A program made the translations under genes and the position numbers. Shown piece after piece: positions 19,344 through 26,655 of a stretch of 43,591 nt of DNA; position 1 is the first letter of the stretch; each line of letters starts with the position of its first letter. This DNA is from Pseudomonadota bacterium. Its GTDB lineage: Bacteria; Pseudomonadota; Gammaproteobacteria; Eutrophobiales; Eutrophobiaceae. The notes beneath the pieces were generated by a model. The model was not told the origin of the DNA and made no database searches. It was given only the letters and a program-made list of their open reading frames with translations. Location: NCBI GenBank assembly GCA_013112535.1, contig JABFGI010000007.1, forward strand, positions 1 to 43,591. The letters are read 5' to 3'.

Positions 19344-21563
19344 CTAGCGTATGTCTTCAATACTCCACAGTGTGTCCCTTATTTGAGGGAATTTGCGAGC
19401 ATGTTGAATTTCCATTCTCACCTGCCCGTCAAGGCGTCGTGGAATACCAAATCGAATCACCCCTTGTGGAGTTGACCATTCTACAATACGTATTATTCGT
19501 TGAGCATTTACATCTCCAATAAAAGAAGTGGTAAAATCACCCCTTTCAAAAACTCGTGTTGGATTACCTAATTGTTTAATGAGTGTTTGTTTAGTTCGTT
19601 CATAGGTCTGTAACGTTGTATCTCTATCACCAACATTATCAAAGTCGATAATTAATGCTGACCGTTCCAGACTGCCTACAGCAAACTCTAATGCAATGCG
19701 TTGTCTATGAAAAACATCGTTTAACAAAGGTGTTTCATAAACAACGAAACCAGATTGTGATACGCCACCACTAATTCCTGCTCGTGACAGTGCAGTATTT
19801 ACATTGTCTTCTGTAGCACCAGGTGCCAACCCGATAATTGTCGCATCTACTTCAACACTAACTTCTCCTGGAGAAAGTTGACTGGTAGTTGTTCTTGCAA
19901 CAGTAACCGGTGGCCTGTCAAAATTATACGTCCAATATGCTGATATTCGGTAAGCATCTGTGGAATCAGTTATATCGGTATCACGACCAAAAAAGTTTGC
20001 TTCAAGTCCAAACAAATGCTGACGTTTGGAGTATTGATAATCCATATTCAACTGATGAGTATCAATATCAGCTCCACTAGTCGTAATATCGCGACCTTGA
20101 AACAGACCACTATAATCTGCCCGCAATGCATGCGGACCTCTGTTTAATGACATTGCTAGAGTAGGACTGGCATCAGTACTGAAATTAGTACTTTTTCGAA
20201 TTGCCCTTAAAAGAATACCAGGGGATATAACGCCTTTAAAACCTGCTATTGAAATTGCATGATCTGCACTTAGAGTAAACTGCCTTGTAAAAATATCTGC
20301 ATTAGTTGTGCTTTCATCATCTACATTTTGTAAAAACACACTGGTACGTGCCACCCAACCATGTCTCAATGGTTTGGTTAAACTTAAATTTAAATTTCGT
20401 GTGAAAGTATCTATTGCACCCGTTTGATTATCTCGTTTTTGCATAAACGCATCGAGACTTCCATTTACATCAGGATAATATTTTTTTAATAGCGGTCCGG
20501 TAAAATTCACCCCATAGGTACGTGTAGATGTTGTATTTGTTGTTTCAAGTGCATCCTCGAAAAATTGAACACGTCCACGCGATCTGATTCCAGATTGATG
20601 CAGCCAACCATGATGCATTTCAAAAGAACGTCTGTCAGCTGTAACAATTGCTCCTTGTGGCTGAAAATCCTGACCATAATAATCAACCCTATAGCGATAG
20701 TCCCAGGGTAATGATTTGCTCTGTCCACTTAACTGAACGAAATATCCGTTCTCAGCTCGATCCTGTCCACTGAGTGCACCTGTCACACCATTATGATCAC
20801 CGACAAAATGCGCCACTTCTGCTTCCAAAGTGACATTATGTTCCTCTAAATCAAATTCTCTCTCACCGGCGACACTAGCTACATACTGTTTACGTTGTAA
20901 GGTTCCTAACTTTACTGAGTTGTCCCGATAATTATGAACAAGGTTAAAGTTATACGAACCGAGTGACTGATCCTGTATCAACCATGAGACACCCGTCGTG
21001 TAATTATCCTTTAGCGTTAAACTGTTCCAATCAGATTCATCTGCACCTGTTGTAAATACAAACGAATGTCGTCGACGTGAATTATTCCAACCAGGTTGAA
21101 ACTCTACCTGCATACCCTTTAGTGATCGTTGTAAAGTGAGATAGCTGAAATAGGCGAAATGATCTCCCATCTCTAAGCGATAAGGTGTATTGGCTTCGCC
21201 GTTTTCTCGAACAAAGCTCATACGTTCAGGTACAATACCGTTATGAGAAGCACGATATTTATCATCCAAATTCAATAAGCCGGTTACTTCAGCTCGCATA
21301 ACATCATATTGAGAGTTTCGTTTATCTAAATAAACACTCAGCTCATTAAAGTACATATCGCCTTCAAATGGGTAAGGACTAACTGCTCCCGGACCATCTG
21401 CTTCATATAATGAACCTCGTAAAGTATTGGAACCATACATATGCCAATCTTTCAAAAGTTGTTCGGCATAACTCGTAAAAGTAGTCATCAATAAAAAGCA
21501 GCCAAATACGCCAACAAAAAATTGACGTATTTTTACTGTTTTTATTTTAGCTTTGTTGATCAT
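19344..21563 (-). CDS. Probable outer-membrane beta-barrel protein with C-terminal periplasmic domain, unknown family
   Basis: I do not recognise this 739-residue protein. It has a signal peptide (about residues 1-33; FFVGVFGCFLLMTTFTSYA). From there to about residue 560 it is full of short alternating strands and aromatic residues, with Gly-Asp-Asn turns, as in an outer-membrane barrel. Residues 564-739 form a separate mixed alpha-beta domain (from SPGEVSVEVDA; later LGNPTRVFERGDF, IIRIVEWSTPQGVIRFGIPRR) that ends in Arg. The barrel is therefore not C-terminal. The ATG overlaps the stop of the preceding small exported protein by four bases (ATGA). It is the last gene of a three-gene operon and is likely to anchor or export the large cysteine-rich partner. 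Confidence 0.75.
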   Translation of the reverse strand: MINKAKIKTVKIRQFFVGVFGCFLLMTTFTSYAEQLLKDWHMYGSNTLRGSLYEADGPGAVSPYPFEGDMYFNELSVYLDKRNSQYDVMRAEVTGLLNLDDKYRASHNGIVPERMSFVRENGEANTPYRLEMGDHFAYFSYLTLQRSLKGMQVEFQPGWNNSRRRHSFVFTTGADESDWNSLTLKDNYTTGVSWLIQDQSLGSYNFNLVHNYRDNSVKLGTLQRKQYVASVAGEREFDLEEHNVTLEAEVAHFVGDHNGVTGALSGQDRAENGYFVQLSGQSKSLPWDYRYRVDYYGQDFQPQGAIVTADRRSFEMHHGWLHQSGIRSRGRVQFFEDALETTNTTSTRTYGVNFTGPLLKKYYPDVNGSLDAFMQKRDNQTGAIDTFTRNLNLSLTKPLRHGWVARTSVFLQNVDDESTTNADIFTRQFTLSADHAISIAGFKGVISPGILLRAIRKSTNFSTDASPTLAMSLNRGPHALRADYSGLFQGRDITTSGADIDTHQLNMDYQYSKRQHLFGLEANFFGRDTDITDSTDAYRISAYWTYNFDRPPVTVARTTTSQLSPGEVSVEVDATIIGLAPGATEDNVNTALSRAGISGGVSQSGFVVYETPLLNDVFHRQRIALEFAVGSLERSALIIDFDNVGDRDTTLQTYERTKQTLIKQLGNPTRVFERGDFTTSFIGDVNAQRIIRIVEWSTPQGVIRFGIPRRLDGQVRMEIQHARKFPQIRDTLWSIEDIR

Positions 21564-22102
21564 TCTGATGCGTGCTGTTTAACTTCGAGCAAGAATTCAT
21601 TCGTTCCCTGTCGTCTAATAAAACCCGCCGTTGGACTATTAAATTCAAGTTGAGTCTTTACAGTTGCAGACACAATACTGATCAGGTCATCACCGGTCTT
21701 ACCTTCTGCGGGTACCCAATATTGTTGTAAGGTTTGAACGCCTTGTACCGCTTGAACACGTAACTTCGCATCACGCGGCACGCCTCTTGCCATAACATCC
21801 ATCAAGCGGCTTTTGTCGTAAAAACTTTCTGATATTGCCGCTGACATTTCACTCGTATTCCAGTTTTTAAGTATTTGTTCAATTTGTGAAACGATTTCCT
21901 GGCGAGGGACAGGCTGAACATTCTCTACAGGTTTTGCACCTGTTGGTAAATTTGAAGACGTTTCTTCAGGTGTAGCAATTGGATTAATTAATCGAAACTG
22001 GCGAGCATTTAATGAACTGACGAATCCCATCACTAGAAGTACTAACAACACAACTTGTGTAATTTTAAATTGCTTGATTGAATTTAGTATGTTCATAGTC
22101 AT
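21560..22102 (-). CDS. Small membrane-anchored or exported protein, unknown family
   Basis: This is a protein of about 180 residues. It has an N-terminal hydrophobic segment (VVLLVLLVMGFVSSLNA), which is either a signal peptide or an anchor. A Pro/Thr-rich linker follows, and then a helical domain (IVSQIEQILKNWNTSEMSAAIS, VPRDAKLRVQAVQGVQTLQQYWV, TVKTQLEFNSPTAGFIRRQGTNEFLLEV). The last part resembles small periplasmic domains of the SnoaL/NTF2 kind in shape, but I cannot assign it. I place the start at the ATG 22102, five bases after the stop of the large gene and behind AGGTG; another ATG is at 22096 and a TTG at 22123. It overlaps the barrel gene by four bases, so all three genes are coupled. 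Confidence 0.7.
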   Translation of the reverse strand: MTMNILNSIKQFKITQVVLLVLLVMGFVSSLNARQFRLINPIATPEETSSNLPTGAKPVENVQPVPRQEIVSQIEQILKNWNTSEMSAAISESFYDKSRLMDVMARGVPRDAKLRVQAVQGVQTLQQYWVPAEGKTGDDLISIVSATVKTQLEFNSPTAGFIRRQGTNEFLLEVKQHASE

Positions 22103-22107
22103 GACAC

Positions 22108-25100
22108 CTATAAGTCCGGACAAGACGATACTGGAATGGTCGAAACACTAATGGCTCTACCATGACCACAATTAGCTGGAGCTGGATCTGCAGTAAATAC
22201 ACCATTACAATTATTAGCAGCTCCATGATAATGCGCACCATTAGGGTTAGGACAACCTGGTTCAGCACCTACAAGCGACAAGCGAGCTATGGGAATATTA
22301 TTGATGACCTGGACGGTCGCTTCACCATTATTACCACTACTAATCTCTTGTGAAATCGGATCCTGGCGATCGTAAGGATTGTTACCGGAAATACTTTTTA
22401 CATCGAGGATCCTGACACTAAAGATTTCACCTATGAATCTACCTACATCCGCACCTTCTTTCTTGCACTGATTTTCTTCGCAAACTTCCAGTTGATAACG
22501 TAAATTCGGCAATTGGCTTCGCAAGGTTCTTATTGCGTTCTGCAAACTTTCGACCTCAGCCTTGAGGTTCCCTTCCTCGATTTCAATTTCTGTTTCGAGG
22601 CGAGTAATTTCGTTCACTTTACCAAGGCGGTCTCTTGCACGTAAATTGACCTCATTCTGGGTTTCCTGGTGTCTTCCAAAAACCGGCAGTTCCGTCTCTC
22701 TTAAAAAGTTTCGGAGTGTAGATGTTCCTCGATCAAAACTACTTAAATCGGCTCTCAATCGGTCGAGTTTTCTTTTCTTATCATTCAGGTCAAGTTTTTC
22801 ATTCTCAATTTCACTAATTCGTTGTCCAGCGTTATACATTGCCAGTCTGGCTGCATTGATTTGATCCGCGATAGGCTGACACTCAGGACATTTTGCAGTA
22901 ATGGTTTCCACGGGTGTTTCATTGGTCTGTCCACCTGCCAAAGATTCCGGATGTGCCCCGGCCAGTGTATTAATCGCTGTGCGCGTCGTTTCAAGTCTAT
23001 CAATGGCACCAAACTTTGTATCGCTTACACTTTGCCACTCACTAGCAAGGCCGCTAGTAACACGTTGCTCTGCTGCAAGGTTACTTTCCAGATCTTTAAT
23101 ATGTTTTAATCGTTCTTTAAAATCATTTTCTGCAACGCCTTTACCTATGCGGAAGATCAGTTGACCTAAAGTACGTTTGTTCAGAGGTTTACCACCACGA
23201 TAATCATCAATGATATTGGCGATATCACTGAAATCACTTTTCAGCGAATTAATGTTAGTTAGTCCGTCCGTGCCCCAGTATTCGTCTGCCGTACCCATGG
23301 TGCCAAAAACATCATTGATCACCGGACTGGACGGATCACCTTCAATGTCTAGTCCGGTAGCCATATTCCCAGCCAGATTATTAACTAGGCTCTCACCATC
23401 CTTTGCCGCTTCATAGATTGAATCGAGATTTTGTAACAAGGTATTGTCTTTCAAGTCTCCCTTGGCGAGACCTTCAAAGAAATCGCTCACTGATGCCAGA
23501 TCTGCCATCGCACTGGCAAAATCAATCAGGAATTTCTGAATGGCCGCGGCATCTTGTGCTGCCGCCATACTGCTGCTGGTCTGGATACTGGTAGCACTGG
23601 ATGACATAAATGCATCTGCAACGGTATCCGAATAATTATTTGCCTTGAGTGCATCTTGTTCAAGTTGCTGCTCTAGCTGACGTAACGCACCCATTGTCGT
23701 GACGGGATCGGTATCTTCATTCAAACCAAGTGCTCTGTTAAGCGCCGCTCCCGAGAAAGGAACCTGATGTCCACCATCACTATAAGCATCAGCTTTTATG
23801 TTATCCAAGTCATCAAAATTGACTCTGCTAATATCAAAGCTTTCACCAGCAATTGTTGACGATCCACTAACAGGAACTTCTGAAGGTGTAGTCGTCGCTA
23901 CAACAGGAGTATTAACCGGAGATACATAATTGCACTGGTTCTCTGTACAAAAGAGAGTGACCGATTCAGAACATGTATTATCTGCATCGCAATTGTATTG
24001 GCTACTACCAGGACAAGTCGTGCCAACACAATCAAGCTGGATAGTTTCAGGACATCCGCCACTACCACAATTTAGTGTGAAAGAATCGGTGCACCAATCA
24101 CCACTACAAAGGACTGAGAAATCTTCAGAACAAGTTGATCCACTGCAAATACTTTCCAACTGTTTAAGATCACCACCAATTAAAACTGCAGATTTGGGCG
24201 AATCAGCAACACATTGTTTTTCACACTCTTCCAATTTGATCTTTAGTTTATCTATTTCGTCTTTGAGTCTTTTAACCTTCTGCTCCGCCAGATAAACGGG
24301 ATGTTGTAAAGCAATCGCTGCTTCAGCAGGGGAGGTCGATCTTGCCTCATCTGCACGTTTCCTTAATGTCTCGATACGAGGAGACTTAGGATCGTTCTTA
24401 TTCAATTCTCTTATTTCATCTATTATTCTATTGAGTCTGTTCGCTGATTCATCCCATAATAATCTAGCCTTCCTCTCCTTTTCTGCTAACGTTTTTAATG
24501 CCATCTCAGCCGTCTGCAGCTCTTTAACCTTACTATTGATTTGCGTTACTAATGGCTGACATGGTTTACAGTTAGTTGATACGGGTTTATACACACCAGT
24601 TGCTCGACTAACTGTGCCTGTTGAAGGAGTAGTTGGTTCTGTTGTAGACGCCCCGCCAGATGCTTTAGTCCCTGGCAGTGGCGCAGTACTTATATCAGTG
24701 CATTGATTGCTATCAAGACAAATCAAATTGACCGATTCAGGACAACCGCCTGCATCACAACTGTAGTTATTATTGTCTGGACAGGTATCACCAACACAAT
24801 CCAGTTGCACAGTATCCGGACATTCATTGCTGCCACATATCAGTGTGAAATTATCGGGGCAGCTACTACCACTGCAAACTATTGTAAAGTCATCTGTACA
24901 CCCAGAACCCACACAGACTGCATCAGGGGGGAATTTCAGGTCAAGGGAAGATTGCTTGTTATCTTCTTTCTTCTCTTCAGGTTTTACCGGCGGTTTTACT
25001 TGTTCTTTCTCCTCATCTTTTTCAACCGCTTTTCCATCTTCACCAACCTTGATTTTTTTATCACCATCGCCTTCATTAACAGGTGGTGGTAATGGTTTGA

Positions 25101-25866
25101 AATTATCTCCTAGCCGGTATTCTTTTTTGGCCGTATCCGGACAGTTTTTTATAATGCAAGCCTTGAGCTCTGCTTTTAATTTTTTAATTAATTTAACTAA
25201 ATCATCACGTTGCTTTTTTAATTTTGCAATCTTTGCCTTGAGTTGTTGTTCTAAATTTTGTCTTAACTGCTTAAGTTTTCCTGGCTTTGCGTTCTCAAGT
25301 TGTTCTACTTTTGTCCTCGCATTACGGAAGGCATCATTTGCGGCTTTCTCTGCACTGATTAACCCGGGTTCACCTGGCTTATCCAGCAGGGCATTTCTTG
25401 CGATTCGTAAATCAACTACCTTCTGATCCATCACAGACTTGGCTTGTTTAATTTCCTTATCGAGTTCCTGCTCCAGTTTTTTTACTTCTGTATCGATCTG
25501 TTTTGGACTATTGTTTGCCAGATCATACCACTGCCATTCGAGATCCATGGCTTTGATAATGGCTTTGTTAATTGGATGAGTTAGATGCTGGCAAGGCTTG
25601 CAAGCAGTCGAAACCATCGCATAGATCCCTCCGGGTGATGTAGAAAGTTCATCAACAACATTATCACCCGTCGTACCCGCACGAGATAGATTGCAGGAAA
25701 CAACCAATAAGAAAAAACAGATAATTCTCAATACGGAAGCACTCAGAATTTTAATGTTTGTTGTTGGTTTTAATCTTGAAAATGAAAACGAAAGTAAGGA
25801 GCACAAAAAGTTCTGTCGCAAATTAATGACATTAACTGACTTACTTTTTGTGAAGGATAAAGACAT
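22108..25866 (-). CDS. Large exported cysteine-rich modular protein, unknown family
   Basis: I recognise no family for this 1252-residue protein. A hydrophobic export signal lies at about 45-62 (IICFFLLVVSCNLSRAG); VVSC could be a lipobox, so it may be a lipoprotein. Three helical coiled-coil modules are each framed by cysteine pairs: C89/C92...C237/C242, C433/C436...C548/C552 and C993/C996...C1129/C1134. Modules 1 and 2 are each followed by a block of 12 cysteines in a 13-residue period (318-389 and 574-645). Residues about 680-985 are helical and Ala/Asp/Ser-rich. The end has clustered His and Cys (HYH at 1212-1214, CGHG at 1233-1236). The ATG at 25866 gives an unusually long 60-residue leader; a TTG at about residue 46 could be the true start. 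Proline- and Lys/Glu-rich linkers join the modules. It is the first gene of the operon. Confidence 0.75.
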   Translation of the reverse strand: MSLSFTKSKSVNVINLRQNFLCSLLSFSFSRLKPTTNIKILSASVLRIICFFLLVVSCNLSRAGTTGDNVVDELSTSPGGIYAMVSTACKPCQHLTHPINKAIIKAMDLEWQWYDLANNSPKQIDTEVKKLEQELDKEIKQAKSVMDQKVVDLRIARNALLDKPGEPGLISAEKAANDAFRNARTKVEQLENAKPGKLKQLRQNLEQQLKAKIAKLKKQRDDLVKLIKKLKAELKACIIKNCPDTAKKEYRLGDNFKPLPPPVNEGDGDKKIKVGEDGKAVEKDEEKEQVKPPVKPEEKKEDNKQSSLDLKFPPDAVCVGSGCTDDFTIVCSGSSCPDNFTLICGSNECPDTVQLDCVGDTCPDNNNYSCDAGGCPESVNLICLDSNQCTDISTAPLPGTKASGGASTTEPTTPSTGTVSRATGVYKPVSTNCKPCQPLVTQINSKVKELQTAEMALKTLAEKERKARLLWDESANRLNRIIDEIRELNKNDPKSPRIETLRKRADEARSTSPAEAAIALQHPVYLAEQKVKRLKDEIDKLKIKLEECEKQCVADSPKSAVLIGGDLKQLESICSGSTCSEDFSVLCSGDWCTDSFTLNCGSGGCPETIQLDCVGTTCPGSSQYNCDADNTCSESVTLFCTENQCNYVSPVNTPVVATTTPSEVPVSGSSTIAGESFDISRVNFDDLDNIKADAYSDGGHQVPFSGAALNRALGLNEDTDPVTTMGALRQLEQQLEQDALKANNYSDTVADAFMSSSATSIQTSSSMAAAQDAAAIQKFLIDFASAMADLASVSDFFEGLAKGDLKDNTLLQNLDSIYEAAKDGESLVNNLAGNMATGLDIEGDPSSPVINDVFGTMGTADEYWGTDGLTNINSLKSDFSDIANIIDDYRGGKPLNKRTLGQLIFRIGKGVAENDFKERLKHIKDLESNLAAEQRVTSGLASEWQSVSDTKFGAIDRLETTRTAINTLAGAHPESLAGGQTNETPVETITAKCPECQPIADQINAARLAMYNAGQRISEIENEKLDLNDKKRKLDRLRADLSSFDRGTSTLRNFLRETELPVFGRHQETQNEVNLRARDRLGKVNEITRLETEIEIEEGNLKAEVESLQNAIRTLRSQLPNLRYQLEVCEENQCKKEGADVGRFIGEIFSVRILDVKSISGNNPYDRQDPISQEISSGNNGEATVQVINNIPIARLSLVGAEPGCPNPNGAHYHGAANNCNGVFTADPAPANCGHGRAISVSTIPVSSCPDL
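23932..24147 (-). repeat. Second block of 13-residue Cys repeats (protein residues 574-645)
   Basis: Twelve cysteines follow the spacing 5,8,5,8,5,8,5,8,6,8,5, so each unit is Cys-x4-Cys-x7. Typical units are CSGDWCTDSFTLN and CGSGGCPETIQLD. Corresponding units of the two blocks match better than neighbouring units within a block, so the block arose by duplication as a whole. Confidence 0.8.
24700..24915 (-). repeat. First block of 13-residue Cys repeats (protein residues 318-389)
   Basis: Twelve cysteines stand at spacing 5,8,5,8,5,8,5,8,5,8,6. Units such as CSGSSCPDNFTLI and CGSNECPDTVQLD share Cys-x4-Cys-[PT]-[DE] and a hydrophobic-polar-hydrophobic strand. Alignment with the second block gives about 58% identity over some 72 residues by hand count. 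Confidence 0.8.
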
Positions 25867-26388
25867 TTTTATTGTTAGTTATTTCCATCAACTATTACGT
25901 AAAAAATACTTCGAAAAAAAGTCTACTCGCATCACACAGCATTGCCAATATTGGAATACGGAACGTTATTAATAAAATTTTTAGAAGATTTGCTTAAGCT
26001 ATTTATTTATAGAAAGTTAAACAACATTCACAAAAATAAATAAAATTAAAAGGATGGGGTTAATTTTGATGATATACATATCATTATTAATTAATAATTA
26101 TTTTAATTAATGAGTGTGTTGATTTGATGGAAACAATAAATAGGTATTTTGTCGCAAATACCTGACATATGCTCTTCTTTTAAATGAGCATAATATTTTG
26201 CAGAATATCCCAGAAAAGCGAGTTCTTTTTCATTTAATTCGCGTACACGTTATATGACTTAAGCAACAGTATTAAACTGACTTTCAGAATTAGACAGAAG
26301 AAAATAGAAGTGGCATTAAATTATGACTTGAATCGACAATTTGAAAACACATCAGTGACAGAGATTGTATCGTTTCGGTTTATGCCGC
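25867..26388. other. AT-rich intergenic region holding a gene relic
   Basis: This spacer of about 520 bases lies upstream of the large cysteine-rich gene and downstream of the small Lys-rich gene. It must contain the promoter of the three-gene operon. The part 26030-26125 is almost pure A and T with TTAATTAATAATTA-type runs, as often seen at H-NS-silenced or acquired DNA. The stretch 26169-26252 is a relic of a carbonic anhydrase gene, listed separately. No intact gene was recognised. Confidence 0.6.
26169..26252 (-). pseudogene. 3' relic of a second gamma-carbonic anhydrase (YrdA-like) gene
   Basis: On the minus strand this stretch encodes RVRELNEKELAFLGYSAK followed by YYAHLKEEH. It matches the C-terminus of the intact carbonic anhydrase at 30861-31406 (RVRELNEKELAFLEYSAR, HYAHLKDEH) with four amino-acid changes in about 27. 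By hand count the DNA differs at 15 of 83 positions, mostly silent. A stop codon stands directly upstream in frame and the rest of the gene is gone, so it is a truncated remnant. The frame runs on for about 20 unrelated codons after the conserved end. Confidence 0.8.
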
Positions 26389-26628
26389 CTACTTTTCTTT
26401 AATGATCTTTATACCCTTTTTTCGTTGTGCACGAACAATATCTATTTTCTGCTGGAGTCGCTTTTGTTTTGCCTTGTTACTCTCCAGTTCCAGTTTCTCT
26501 TTAAGCTGTCGTTCTCTTTTTTTCAGTTTTTTGAGAACATTTCGTACATCTGATTTCTGTTTTTTCTTCTCTCTGGCATTTGAATCAAAAAAGATTTTTA
26601 ATTTTTCCAGTAATTTTTTTTGCTTCAT
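26389..26628 (-). CDS. Small Lys-rich coiled-coil protein, unknown function
   Basis: This is a 79-residue, strongly basic protein with about 24 Lys and 7 Arg, and heptad-like Leu spacing (VLKKLKKRERQLKEKLELES). It is predicted to be one long charged helix or coiled coil in the cytoplasm. It has no signal peptide and no Cys. A clear AAGGA site lies seven bases before the ATG, which speaks for a real gene despite the low complexity. It follows the Na/phosphate carrier gene by 27 bases and is probably co-transcribed with it. I cannot assign a function; nucleic-acid or membrane-surface binding would fit the charge. Confidence 0.6.
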   Translation of the reverse strand: MKQKKLLEKLKIFFDSNAREKKKQKSDVRNVLKKLKKRERQLKEKLELESNKAKQKRLQQKIDIVRAQRKKGIKIIKEK

Positions 26629-26655
26629 TATTTTGTCCTTATCTGTATTAAACTG

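Noticed and set aside
25691..25972. A 93-codon plus-strand frame over the start of the large cysteine-rich gene
   Set aside because: It overlaps the export-signal region of the minus-strand gene, has no ribosome site and no family resemblance. It looks like a chance frame in AT-rich DNA.
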